The notes under the pieces: generated by a model
Seen by the model: the letters and a program-made list of their open reading frames with translations, nothing else
Databases searched by the model: none
Told to the model about the DNA's origin: nothing
Program-made: the position numbers and the translations under genes
Part shown: one piece after another, positions 24,264 through 33,700 of the stretch
Numbering within the stretch: the stretch's first letter is position 1
Layout: every line of letters starts with the position of its first letter
Origin: Gemmata massiliana
GTDB lineage: Bacteria; Planctomycetota; Planctomycetia; Gemmatales; Gemmataceae
Assembly (NCBI RefSeq): GCF_901538265.1
Contig: NZ_LR593886.1
Span: 7,585,738 to 7,649,737 of the forward strand
Reading direction: 5' to 3'
Length of the DNA stretch: 64,000 bases

Positions 24264-25316
24264 TTCGCGCAGCGCTCCCAGTAACCGCGTGTAAACGTGC
24301 AACAGACGCTCCCGAACCGGTTGTGCCCGAAGCGACACCGCGCGCTGCAACTCGACGTACTCTTCGCGGCCCGCGCGCGTTTCGATCCGGACCGGCTCGA
24401 AGCCGTAGCCGCTCAGGTCGTAGGGGCTGGCACGCATATCGATCTCGCGCGCGAAGCGGGCCACCTCGAAGGCGTCCGCCACCACGCTCGACGGGCAGAA
24501 CGGCGCGATCTTGTACGCGAACTTGTAGAGGTCCATGTTCGCGTGAATGCACCCCGGCTGGTCGTGGTCGGAGGTGGTAACGCGGGTCAGTTCCCAGCGG
24601 TTCAGTGGCACCGCGGCCGGCGTGAAGAACCGGAACGCATCGTAGTGCGTGCAGCGGAGCGGCTGCGAGTCCACCACGGTGTCCGTTTCTTCGCGCGACA
24701 ACCGGAGCGGAACGTAGGGGTGCCGCACGTTCAGGTCACGGTAGACCATCGCCCACTCGTGCAGCCCCAAGCACGCGAACGACGGCTCGCGCGCGAGCAC
24801 CGCTCCGAGGTAGTTCGCGGCCCACTCAAGGTACGAGAGCCGGTGCGCCGGGAACGCGCTCGCGGGAAGTGACAGGCCGGTGTCGGTGAGCGTGAACTCG
24901 CTCCACGGCACATCGGCGCGAGTCGCCCCTTCGAGCACACCCCCAAAGCCCGGTGTCCACCGTAACAGGTGCGCGGGCCGGAACGAGTAATACTCAAAGA
25001 GGAAATCGTAAACGGGGTGCTTCTGTCCGCGTGCCATCCGCGCCGTGCGCTCTTCCGCCCACGGCGTTACTCGCGCGAGGTACGCGGCGCGATCGGCGGG
25101 CCAATCTCCCGAGAACCCCTCCCCAACCCCTCCCCTAAGCGGAGAGGGGCTTAAAACCACCGATGCCTCTGCTCTCCCTTCCTGCGCCGCCGGTCCGCGA
25201 GAAGCTCCGCTGACAGGACCGGCGCACGAAGAGGCGAAGGGGGCCGGGGGGTTAGGTTGCCTTTCCCCCCCTTCCTGGGGGTTAGGTTCCTCGCGTTCCG
25301 TCGGCACAACCGTCAC
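24237..25316 (-). CDS. 3-methyladenine DNA glycosylase-annotated family protein
   Basis: The open frame from a GTG at 25316 encodes 359 residues. The conserved part starts near WPADRAAYLARVTPWAEERT and includes HPVYDFLFEYYSFRPAHLLR, CLGLHEWAMVYRDLNVRHPY, THYDAFRFFTPAAVPLNRW, QPGCIHANMDLYKFAYKIAP and DMRASPYDLSGYG. From memory this matches a family annotated in actinobacteria and planctomycetes as 3-methyladenine DNA glycosylase, although no classical HhH or AAG fold motif is visible, so the biochemical label is weak. The first ~67 residues (PNPPAPF..., LSPSPLRGGVGEG) and the last nine are translations of palindromic repeats, so both termini have been rewritten or the true start lies inside. 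It lies upstream of the retron-like operon on the same strand. Confidence 0.7.
   Translation of the reverse strand: MTVVPTEREEPNPQEGGERQPNPPAPFASSCAGPVSGASRGPAAQEGRAEASVVLSPSPLRGGVGEGFSGDWPADRAAYLARVTPWAEERTARMARGQKHPVYDFLFEYYSFRPAHLLRWTPGFGGVLEGATRADVPWSEFTLTDTGLSLPASAFPAHRLSYLEWAANYLGAVLAREPSFACLGLHEWAMVYRDLNVRHPYVPLRLSREETDTVVDSQPLRCTHYDAFRFFTPAAVPLNRWELTRVTTSDHDQPGCIHANMDLYKFAYKIAPFCPSSVVADAFEVARFAREIDMRASPYDLSGYGFEPVRIETRAGREEYVELQRAVSLRAQPVRERLLHVYTRLLGALREEPTPQPPP
25114..25290. repeat. CCCCTCCCC/GGAGAGGGGCTT-type repeat cluster
   Basis: Units such as CCCCTCCCCTAAGCGGAGAG and AAGGGGGCCGGGGGGTTAGG occur here in the 5' part of the glycosylase-like frame. The same units occur twice inside cheA (31186-31440 and 31891-32085). 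The palindromic core CCTAAGCGGAGAGG and its spread mark a dispersed, possibly MITE-like, family. Confidence 0.8.
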
Positions 25317-25390
25317 AATTTAATCCTCAGCACCCACACAATCCGGACAGTACACTTTCCTTCACCATTTTATCAGGGTGAAATAGCACG

Positions 25391-26551
25391 ATGCCCGAAG
25401 CGCATCCCATTAAAGTGTTGCTCGTCGACGACCAGCCAATGGTCGGCGAAACCGTGCGCCGCATGCTCGCGGACGAACCGAACCTGGAGTTCCGGTTCTG
25501 CCCCGACCCGACCAGCGCCATCGACGTCGCCAACGAGTTCAAGCCCACCGTCATCCTGCAAGACCTCGTGATGCCGGACATCGACGGGCTGCAATTGGTG
25601 CGGTACTTCCGCGCGAACTCCGGCACGCGCGACGTCCCGCTCGTCGTACTGTCCAGCAAAGAGGAGCCCACCGTTAAGGCCAAAGCGTTCGCGCTCGGGG
25701 CGAACGACTACATGGTAAAGCTGCCCGACAAGCTCGAAGTCGTGGCCCGCGTGAAGTACCACTCGCGCGGGTTCGTGGCCCTGCTCGAGCGCAACGAGGC
25801 GTACCGCGCGCTCGCCGAAACGCAGCGCGAGATGGCCGCGGAACTCGCCCGCGCTGCCCGGTACGTCCAATCACTGCTCCCCGCACCGCTCACGTCCGGC
25901 CCGGTCCGAATCGCCTGGAAGTTCGTACCGACCACACAACTAGCGGGCGACATGTTCGGTTACCACTGGCTCGATCCCGATCACCTCGCGCTCTACCTCC
26001 TGGACGTGAGCGGGCACGGGGTCGGTTCGGCGCTGCTCGCGGTGTCGGCAGGGAACGTTCTTTCCGCCAATTCGATCCCCGGGGCCGACGCGCGCGACCC
26101 GGGCGGGGTCGTCACCAAGCTCAACGACATGTTCCAGATGGACCGTCAGGACGGCAAATACTTCACCATCTGGTACGGCGTCTACCGGCCGGCCGAGCGC
26201 ACCCTCGCCTACTGCAACGCGGGCCACCCGCCCTCGTTCCTGCTGTCCGCGGGGACGATTCACTCGCTGGAAGCCGACGCCCCCGCGGTCGGGATGATGC
26301 CGGGGCTGCCCTACGCGACCAACACGGTCGCCGTAGCCGAGGGCGCGCGGCTCCTCGTTTTCAGCGACGGGATCATGGAAGTCGAGCAGGCCGACGGCAC
26401 CATGTGGCCGTTCTCCGACTTCCTCGACCGCATGACAGCCCAGCTCACCACGGACGGCGATTTACTCGGCCGGCACCTCGATTTCGTCCGCGAACTTGGC
26501 GGACGCGAGGTACTCGCAGACGACTTCTCGATGATGGATGTGCGGTTTTAA
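25391..26551 (+). CDS. Response regulator fused to PP2C/SpoIIE-type phosphatase
   Basis: A 386-residue two-domain protein. The receiver domain (about 6-125) has acidic pair D13-D14 (LLVDDQPM), phospho-acceptor D58 (VILQDLVMPD) and LSSKEE with the conserved Lys. A helical linker (about 130-165, LAETQREMAAELARAARYVQ) leads to a PP2C-like RsbU/SpoIIE domain with AGDMFGYHWL, LYLLDVSGHGVGSALLA, CNAGHPPSFLL, VFSDGIMEVE and ADDFSMM, covering the metal-binding Asp/Gly positions. Such proteins dephosphorylate anti-sigma-factor antagonists when the receiver is phosphorylated. It heads a Wsp-like chemosensory operon in the place where Pseudomonas-type clusters carry the diguanylate cyclase WspR, so it is the likely output. 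Partner proteins are not in this window. Confidence 0.93.
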   Translation: MPEAHPIKVLLVDDQPMVGETVRRMLADEPNLEFRFCPDPTSAIDVANEFKPTVILQDLVMPDIDGLQLVRYFRANSGTRDVPLVVLSSKEEPTVKAKAFALGANDYMVKLPDKLEVVARVKYHSRGFVALLERNEAYRALAETQREMAAELARAARYVQSLLPAPLTSGPVRIAWKFVPTTQLAGDMFGYHWLDPDHLALYLLDVSGHGVGSALLAVSAGNVLSANSIPGADARDPGGVVTKLNDMFQMDRQDGKYFTIWYGVYRPAERTLAYCNAGHPPSFLLSAGTIHSLEADAPAVGMMPGLPYATNTVAVAEGARLLVFSDGIMEVEQADGTMWPFSDFLDRMTAQLTTDGDLLGRHLDFVRELGGREVLADDFSMMDVRF

Positions 26552-26682
26552 CCGCTTATTCCGCTTACGCATCCTGCGGCGCATGGGTAAGTTTCGGCGA
26601 TCGGTTGAACTCGCTGGACTGCACCTATTGGGCAGGTACTATCGCCTGTGTCGATACACCCGCATCACACTGGCGCGCACCC

Positions 26683-28335
26683 ATGCTCCGGCTCCGCGAC
26701 GTTTCCCTGCGCGTAAAACTCAACGCCCTCCTCATCGGGTACACCGCGACCGTCATCGCGGCACTCGGGCTGACCGGGTACGTCCTGGACCGGTACCGGG
26801 TGGGCGGCTCCGCGTACCACGACGTCATCGAGCGCAAACAGCTCCTGGACCAGATGAGTCCTCCCCCGCTCGTCATCGGGCGCATCTATTTGATGCTCCA
26901 CGAAATGGACAACGCCGGGAACGACGAGGAGCGCCGCAGCGCCCTGGCCCGGTACCGCGAGTACGAGGCCGAGTACCACGAGCGCCAGAAGTTCTGGCTC
27001 GCGAAACCGGACCTCGACCCGACCGTGCGGAAGGCTCTGGAGGTATCGGGGCACCAGCCCGCGCTGGAAGTGTTCCGGCTCGCCAACGAGGAGTTTATCC
27101 CGAAGAACCGCGACGAGAAAACGCGCAAGGACGCGACCGTGATCCTTCGTGACAAGATCAGCCCGTCGTACCGCGACCACGTCAAGGCCATGCGCGAGGC
27201 GGCCAGCGCGATCGAGGGCGCGACGCGGACCAAAGAGGCCGAAATCACCAGCAGCATTACAACGTGGGCCAACACCACGACCGTGCTGAGCATCGCCGCG
27301 GTGAGCGTGTTCGGGCTGCTCGGTGGGGTCATCATCCGGAGCGTCGTCCGGTCCACGACCGCGCTAAACGCGCGCGTCCACCTGATGGCGACCGGGGCCG
27401 GCGACCTGACCGCGCGACTAGCCGTCGACGGGGGAGACGAGCTGGGGCAACTCGCCGAGGGCATCAACGCGGTCATCGGCAAGATCCACGGCATCGTCAT
27501 GAAGGTGCGCGAGTCCAGCTTGCAGCTACTTTCGATCGCGACGCAGATCGCCGCCACCGCCCGGAACCAGGAACAGACGGTGAACAACCTGAGCGCCTCG
27601 ACGACCGAGGTCGCGGCGTCCGTGCGCCAAGTTTCCGCGACGAGCAAGGATCTGGCCGGCACGATGGACGAGGTGAACCAAACCGCGACGCACACCTCCG
27701 AACTCGCACGCAACGGGCGCGACAACGCGACCCGGATGGCGACCGAGATGAAGCAGCTCGTGGAGTCGACCGCGAGCGTGTCCACGAAGCTCGGCATGAT
27801 CCGCGAGAAGGCCGACAGCATCAACGCGGTAATCACGACCATTTCCAAAGTCGCGGACCAAACCAACCTGCTCTCGATCAACGCCGCGATCGAAGCCGAA
27901 AAAGCCGGCGAGTACGGCCGCGGGTTCCTCGTGGTCGCGCGCGAGATCCGCCGACTCGCGGACCAAACCGCGGTCGCGACGCTGGACATCGAAACGATGG
28001 TCCGCCAGATGCAAGACGCGGTGTCCGTGGGCGTGATGCAGATGGACAAGTTCGCCGACGAGGTGCGGTCCGGGGTTCAGCAGGTGACAAAGATTAACCA
28101 GATGACCCACGAGATCATCAACGAGGTGCAGAGCCTGAGCGGGCGGTTCTCGCTAGTGAACGACGGCATGCGGAATCAAACAACAGGCGCACAGCAGATC
28201 AACGAGGCGATGACTCAAATCGCCGACGCGACTCACCGCAGCGCGCAATCGATCAAGGAGTTCGAGCGCACCGCCGCGCACCTCCGCAGCTCGGTCGAGG
28301 GGCTGAACGAAGAAATCGCCCAATTTAAGACATGA
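26683..28335 (+). CDS. Methyl-accepting chemotaxis protein (WspA-like receptor)
   Basis: A 550-residue receptor starting at the ATG at 26683 (MLRLRDVSLRVKLNALLIGY); the longer frame from 26404 overlaps the previous gene and is rejected. TM1 lies at about 14-34 (LIGYTATVIAALGLTGYVL), a helical periplasmic region follows, and TM2 is at about 205-225 (SIAAVSVFGLLGGVIIRSVV). HAMP comes next, then a signalling domain with the hairpin tip SINAAIEAEKAGEYGRGFLV and VVAREIRRLADQTAVATLDI. It senses an unknown envelope or surface signal and controls the CheA at 30777. It is followed by a palindromic repeat and then the coupled cheW-cheR-cheW-cheA block. Confidence 0.95.
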   Translation: MLRLRDVSLRVKLNALLIGYTATVIAALGLTGYVLDRYRVGGSAYHDVIERKQLLDQMSPPPLVIGRIYLMLHEMDNAGNDEERRSALARYREYEAEYHERQKFWLAKPDLDPTVRKALEVSGHQPALEVFRLANEEFIPKNRDEKTRKDATVILRDKISPSYRDHVKAMREAASAIEGATRTKEAEITSSITTWANTTTVLSIAAVSVFGLLGGVIIRSVVRSTTALNARVHLMATGAGDLTARLAVDGGDELGQLAEGINAVIGKIHGIVMKVRESSLQLLSIATQIAATARNQEQTVNNLSASTTEVAASVRQVSATSKDLAGTMDEVNQTATHTSELARNGRDNATRMATEMKQLVESTASVSTKLGMIREKADSINAVITTISKVADQTNLLSINAAIEAEKAGEYGRGFLVVAREIRRLADQTAVATLDIETMVRQMQDAVSVGVMQMDKFADEVRSGVQQVTKINQMTHEIINEVQSLSGRFSLVNDGMRNQTTGAQQINEAMTQIADATHRSAQSIKEFERTAAHLRSSVEGLNEEIAQFKT

Positions 28336-28339
28336 GGCT

Positions 28340-28406
28340 CACCCGTTCGTTAACATTCGCGGTTCACCCAATCCCTTGGCGAACCGCGAATGTTAACGAA
28401 CGGGTG
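28340..28406. repeat. Palindromic repeat after the receptor gene
   Basis: Perfect 26-base arms (28340-28365 and 28381-28406; contain CGTTCGTTAACATTCGCGG) with a 15-base loop lie just after the receptor stop. The arms share their core with the larger palindrome at 35024-35120. It could lower readthrough from the receptor gene into the rest of the operon. Confidence 0.92.
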
Positions 28407-28481
28407 GAATCTACAATCGAGCCGTTACACTGGAAGAGCACTGCGCTCCGCGACTAAAGCCCCGCAGATCGAGCGCCGAAA

Positions 28482-28943
28482 ATGCTAGGACTCGTTTTCC
28501 AGGTCGGGCCGGACAAAGTCGTGGTGGACGTGCGCCGCGTTCACGAGGTCGTTCCGCGCGTGGAGCTGACGGCCGTTCACGGATCGCCGCCGTGGATCGC
28601 CGGGGTGTTCGTGTACCGCGGGCGCGTCGTGCCGGTCGTGGACCTGCACGCGCTCGCCGGGGTCGGCACGTGCCCGCCGCACCTGAGCAGCCGCATCATC
28701 CTGTTCCCGTACCCGCTCGGAATCCCCGAGGCGCTGGTCGGGGTGCTCGCAACGCAGGTCGCCGAGATCCGCGAGATCCGCCCCGCGATCACGCAAGCGA
28801 TTCCGGGACCGTCGGGCCGGCCGGGGCTCGGCCCCGCGCTCGTGGACGGCCCCGGAATCCTACGACTGCTCGATCCGGACTGGCTCCTGAAGCAGCTCGC
28901 CCCGAGTTCCGGCGGGCTGATCGAAGCGGGGACCGAGTCGTGA
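28482..28943 (+). CDS. CheW-like adaptor (WspB position)
   Basis: A 153-residue CheW-fold protein: MLGLVFQVGPDKVVVDVRRV, HEVVPRVELTAVHGSPPWIA, GVFVYRGRVVPVVDLHALAG and ILFPYPLGIPEALVGVLATQ give the two SH3-like halves. It links the receptor to the histidine kinase. The stop overlaps the following CheR start (GTGA). The position between receptor and CheR matches WspB in Wsp-type operons. Confidence 0.92.
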   Translation: MLGLVFQVGPDKVVVDVRRVHEVVPRVELTAVHGSPPWIAGVFVYRGRVVPVVDLHALAGVGTCPPHLSSRIILFPYPLGIPEALVGVLATQVAEIREIRPAITQAIPGPSGRPGLGPALVDGPGILRLLDPDWLLKQLAPSSGGLIEAGTES

Positions 28944-30118
28944 TCGCCGCCGTCATCGAGAAGGTCGTGCGCGATCGCCTGGGACTCGACCCCGCGGCGC
29001 TGGGAACGAGCGTCCTCGACCGTGTGATCGAAGCGCGCATGAAGGCCCGCGGAATCACAGAACCGTCGCTGTACGCCGCGCGGCTCATGACCGAGTCCGC
29101 CGAGCGCGACGCGCTCGCGGCCGACCTCGTCGTGCCCGAAACGTGGTTCTTCCGTGGTAGCCACGCTCTGTTCGACCGGTTCGCGGCCTTCGTTCTCAGA
29201 TGCGCGCAAAGCGCACGCGGCCCGGTACGCATTCTGAGCGCGCCGTGTAGCACCGGCGAGGAACCGTACTCTCTGGCGCTCGCGTTCCACAATCATCTCA
29301 CAGGCCCGATCGCTTACACCATCGACGCGATCGACCTGTCCGAGCGCAATCTGGGGCGCGCTGCCGAAGGGCGGTACCCGTCGTCGGCGTTCCGCGAACC
29401 CGGACCGGACCCGCGCCCCGCGTACTTCCGCAAAACCGGCGACGTGTGGGAACTGTTCCCGCACATCCGGTCGAAAGTGCGGTTCCTCGTGGGGAACCTC
29501 GCGGACCCGCTGCTGTTGGCGGGCGAGCGCCCCTACGATCTTATTCTGTGCCGCAACGCCTTCATTTACCTGACGCCCGACGCCAAACAGCGGGCGATGA
29601 TGAACTTCGACCGGCTCCTCGCGCTCAACGGCTGGCTGTGTGTGACACCGGCCGAAGCCGAGCGCCTGCCACCGGGCCGGTTCGTACCCGAAGGGCTGAA
29701 TCTGTTTGGCATCTACCGGCGCGCGGAAGTCGATAATCTCCTCCCCGCCATGCGGATCGAACAATCGTTGCCTATTGAGGCACCCGCGCTCGTCCCTCGC
29801 GTTCCTCAGCGCGACACAAGTGGCCTCACAGCCGCGCGCCGGCTCGCCGACATCGGGCGCCTCACGGATGCGCGAGCGGAGTGCGAATCGTTCCTTCGTG
29901 TTCACCCCACGAGCGCAGACGCACTCGCACTACTGGGTGTCATTCACCTCGCCACCGGGAACGAGGACGCGGCCTTCACCGCGCTCGGTAAGGCGCTCTA
30001 TCTGACGCCCGATCACCCCGAAGCACTCAGTCACATGATCGGGTTGTGCGACCGCCGCGGGAACTCGGGCCGGGCCGCAGCCCTGCGGAAGCGCCTGGCG
30101 CGATCGGAGGGAGCATGA
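28940..30118 (+). CDS. CheR-type methyltransferase with TPR tail (WspC-like)
   Basis: A 392-residue protein starting at the GTG at 28940, overlapping the cheW stop. The N-terminal helical domain is followed by the SAM-binding fold with ILSAPCSTGEEPYSLALAFH, IDAIDLSERNLGRAAEGRY and DLILCRNAFIYLTPDAKQRA, as in CheR. After a linker, the C-terminal ~100 residues contain tetratricopeptide-like helices (ARRLADIGRLTDARAECESF, LALLGVIHLATGNEDAAFTA). CheR-TPR fusions are typical of WspC. It methylates glutamates in the receptor for adaptation. The stop overlaps the next start by 4 bases (ATGA). Confidence 0.95.
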   Translation: MIAAVIEKVVRDRLGLDPAALGTSVLDRVIEARMKARGITEPSLYAARLMTESAERDALAADLVVPETWFFRGSHALFDRFAAFVLRCAQSARGPVRILSAPCSTGEEPYSLALAFHNHLTGPIAYTIDAIDLSERNLGRAAEGRYPSSAFREPGPDPRPAYFRKTGDVWELFPHIRSKVRFLVGNLADPLLLAGERPYDLILCRNAFIYLTPDAKQRAMMNFDRLLALNGWLCVTPAEAERLPPGRFVPEGLNLFGIYRRAEVDNLLPAMRIEQSLPIEAPALVPRVPQRDTSGLTAARRLADIGRLTDARAECESFLRVHPTSADALALLGVIHLATGNEDAAFTALGKALYLTPDHPEALSHMIGLCDRRGNSGRAAALRKRLARSEGA

Positions 30119-30780
30119 CCGCGAAACCGCTCACCGTAGTCCCGCTGGACCAGTGCTGGAACCGCATCGGCGTGCGCGGGGATCGCTCGTGCCCGGAGCT
30201 GGAGAAAGTTACCCACTGCAACAACTGCCCGGTGTTCGCGGCGGCCGGTCGGCGGTTCCTTGATGCGCCCTCGCCCCCCGGCTACCTCGCCGAGTGGACG
30301 CAGCGGCTCGCGGTCCGCGAAGAAGTGCGCGAGGGCGACGAATCCAGCGTCCTCGTGTTCCGTCTGGGCGACGAGTGGCTCGCGCTACCGGTCGCGGTGC
30401 TGGTCGAAGTGACGCGCCCGCGCCCGCTGCACCGCATCCCGCACCGCGGCGGGTTGCTCGCGGGTCTGGCGAACATTCGCGGCGAGTTGCACCTGTGCGT
30501 GCGCCTCGACCTGATTCTGGGCGTGACCGTGCCCCCCGACAGCGACCCCGATCTGCGCCGGCTCGTGGTGATCCGGCGCGAAACGGAGGGCTGGGTCTTC
30601 GCGGCCGACGAAGTGGACCAAGTTCACCGCGTGCTGCTCCCGGACCTCGCGTCCGCGGCGCCGACCCTCGCCCGGTCGCACGGCAAATTGACACGCGGGG
30701 TGTTCCCCCACGCGAACCGGGCGATCGGCCTACTGGACGACGGGCGCCTGTTCCAAACGCTGCGGGAGCGCCTCCGATGA
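30115..30780 (+). CDS. CheW-like adaptor with N-terminal Cys cluster (WspD-like)
   Basis: A 221-residue CheW with an N-terminal extension bearing C14, C26, C35 and C38: QCWNRIGVRGDRSCPELEKV and THCNNCPVF. This cysteine-rich opening is characteristic of WspD-type adaptors and might bind a metal or form disulfides. The CheW fold follows (VLVFRLGDEWLALPVAVLVE, LLAGLANIRGELHLCVRLDL). It overlaps cheR and cheA by 4 bases each, so all are probably translated together. Two different CheW proteins flanking CheR is the Wsp order. Confidence 0.94.
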   Translation: MTAKPLTVVPLDQCWNRIGVRGDRSCPELEKVTHCNNCPVFAAAGRRFLDAPSPPGYLAEWTQRLAVREEVREGDESSVLVFRLGDEWLALPVAVLVEVTRPRPLHRIPHRGGLLAGLANIRGELHLCVRLDLILGVTVPPDSDPDLRRLVVIRRETEGWVFAADEVDQVHRVLLPDLASAAPTLARSHGKLTRGVFPHANRAIGLLDDGRLFQTLRERLR

Positions 30781-33700
30781 GCGCCATTGATGCGTCCATG
30801 TTCGAGCTGTTCCGCGAGGAGGTCAAAACTCACACCGACACCCTCGGTGCGGGTCTCGTGGCGGTCGAATCGCGCCCCAGCGATCCCGCGCTGCTCGAAG
30901 AACTGATGCGCGCCGCGCACTCCATTAAAGGGGCCGCGCGGATCGTCAACATCGACACCGCGGTGCGCCTCGCGCACGTCATGGAAGACGCACTCGTTGC
31001 CGCGCAACACGGGCAGATCCGACTCACTTCAGCGAACATCGACGTCCTACTGCGCGGCTCCGACATCCTGGCCGGACTCGCGCGCCTGATGCCGGACACC
31101 GTCACCACATGGGAAGCGGAGAACACCGCGGCCGTCACCGCGCTCGAACCGCTTTTGGTGGCTATTGCGAAAGGGGAGGCGGGGAAGAACCCCTCCCCAA
31201 CCCCTCCCCTAAGCGGAGAGGGGCTTCAGGCAAAAGACGACATCATGCCTTCGATTGCTGGGTTTTCTCCCCCTTCCTTCTTAGGGAAGGGGGCCGGGGG
31301 GCTAAGTTCTTCAGACAACCCCTCCCCAACCCCTCCCCAAAACGGAGAGGGGCTTAATACCGAAGACAATTCCGCGCCTGTTCTTAGTTCTGCTCCCCCT
31401 TCCTTCCTAGGGAAGGGGGTTGGGGGGTTAGGTTCCTCCCTCTTCCCCCCCGTGCCCATGTTCGAGCCGATCGCGATTCCGACCGAGCCGATCGCGTTAC
31501 AGGCCGATCACTCGATGTTCGACCTGTTCCGCGAGGAGGCCCGCGAGTACCTGCAAGCTATCGCGAACGCGGTCCCACGCTTGCCTACTGACCCAACCGC
31601 CGCCGAATCGATTCTGGAAGCGCTCAAGCAACTCCGCGGCGCCGCGCGTCTCGTGAAATGCGTATCAATTGCAGACGCGACCACAGCAGTGAGTGAGTTC
31701 ATCCGCGCGTCACGAGAAGCAAAAAAACCATTCTCCCCTCCGGCACTCGACTGGACTCGCTACGCGCTCGCGGAACTCGCAGGGGTACTCGCAACCGACA
31801 ACGACACGTTCCCGGAATGGGTCGAAACATCGCGCCCCGCACTCGCAACGATTGCAGACACGTTTAAACAGGCGGCGAAAGAACAGAGCCGACCTACCCC
31901 ACCATCCCCCCTCCCTGAAGGGAAGGGGGTAGAAAACACCCCCTCCCCAACTCCTCCCCTAAGCGGAGAGGGGCTTAATACCGAAGATGGTTCTGCTCCC
32001 CCTTCCTTCCTAGGGAAGGGGGCTGGGGGGTTAGGTTCTTCCTCCCCCTTCCCTTCAGGGAGGGGGGACGGGGGGGTAGGTTCTTCCCCCCCGCCTCCCC
32101 CGGCCGAAACGGTCGTGCGCGTCAGTGCGAACAGCCTCAACCGGCTGATGGGACTCGCGGGTGAATCGCTCGTACAAGCGCGGTGGTTGCCGTCGTTCTC
32201 GACGGCGCTGCTCAAGCTGAAGAAGCACCACGACCTGCTCGCCACGATGCTCGATACGGCGTACCACGCTGCGAACAGCGGGATGCCCCCGGACCAGCTC
32301 GCGAACCTCATTTCCGATACGCGGCGCCAGTGGGTCGCGTGCCGCCAGGAGCTGGGCGAAAAGACGTCGGATTTCGACGACCACGCGGCGCGGGCCGAAG
32401 ACCTCAACGCCCGGCTCTACCGCGAGGTCATCGCGAGCCGGATGCGGCCGTTCGGCGACGGCGTTCACGGGTTCCCGCGCATGGTCCGCGACATGGCGCG
32501 AACGCTGGGCAAAGAGGTGCGACTCGTCATCGCTGGGGAAACGACCGAGGTCGATCGCGACATCCTGGAAAAGCTCGAATCGCCGCTCTCGCACCTGATC
32601 CGCAACGCGATCGACCACGGCATGGAATCCCCGAACGTGCGCGCCGCGGCCAACAAACCCACCGCCGGGACGATCACCCTGGAAGCGCGCCACCGGGCCG
32701 GGATGCTGCTCGTCTCCGTGTCCGACGACGGCGCGGGCGTCGACCTGACGAAGCTCCGCAAGAAGATTGTCGAGCGCGGGCTGAACGCGGCCGACATGGT
32801 GGCCAAGCTCACCGAAGCGGAGCTGCTCGAGTTCCTGTTCCTGCCCGGGTTCAGCACGGCCGCATCGGTTACCGAGTTCTCCGGGCGCGGGGTCGGACTG
32901 GACGTCGTGCAGGACACCATTCGCAAGGTCGGCGGGAACGTCCGCATCACCACCACGCGCGGCGCCGGGACCACGTTCCACCTCCAGTTGCCGCTCACGC
33001 TCTCGGTGATCCGCGCGGTCGTGATCGACGTGGCCGGTGAGCCGTATGCGTTCCCGCACACGCGCATCGACCGGCTCATCCGCGTGCGCCGCGACGAAGT
33101 GCGGTCGCTCGAACACCGGCAATTTGTTACAGTGGACGGGCAGAACGTCGGCCTCGTCATGGCGGCGCAGCTCCTCGACATGCCCGCGCCTCCGCCCGCC
33201 GAGGCGGAAGTTCCGGTCGTGCTGCTGAGCGACGGAACCGGCGAATACGGCCTGATCGTGGACTCGTTCCGCGGCGAACAGGATCTCGTGGTGCGCCCGC
33301 TCGATACGCGATTGGGCAAGGTTCCGAACCTGAGCGCTGCTGCGATCCTCGACGACGGGTCGCCCGTTCTGATCGTCGACGTCGAGGATCTGTTCCGGTC
33401 GATGGACCAGTTCATCCAGACGGGTTCGCTCGTGCGGTGCGACACCCGCCCGGCCGACTCGGGGCACAAGAAGCGCGTGCTCGTGGTGGACGACTCCATC
33501 ACCGTGCGCGAGGTCGAGCGCCAGTTGCTGCTGCACAAGGGGTACGAGGTCGCGATCGCGGTGGACGGGATGGACGGCTGGAACAAGGTCCGCGCCGAGC
33601 CCTACGACCTGCTCGTGAGTGACATCGACATGCCCCGCATGAACGGGTTACAACTCGTCCAGGCCGTGCGCGCGGACGAGCGCCTCCGCGACATGCCCAT

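Noticed and set aside
31186..32085. CRISPR array inside cheA
   Set aside because: Repeated units are palindromic, unevenly spaced, in frame, and without unique spacers of equal size; no cas gene is nearby.
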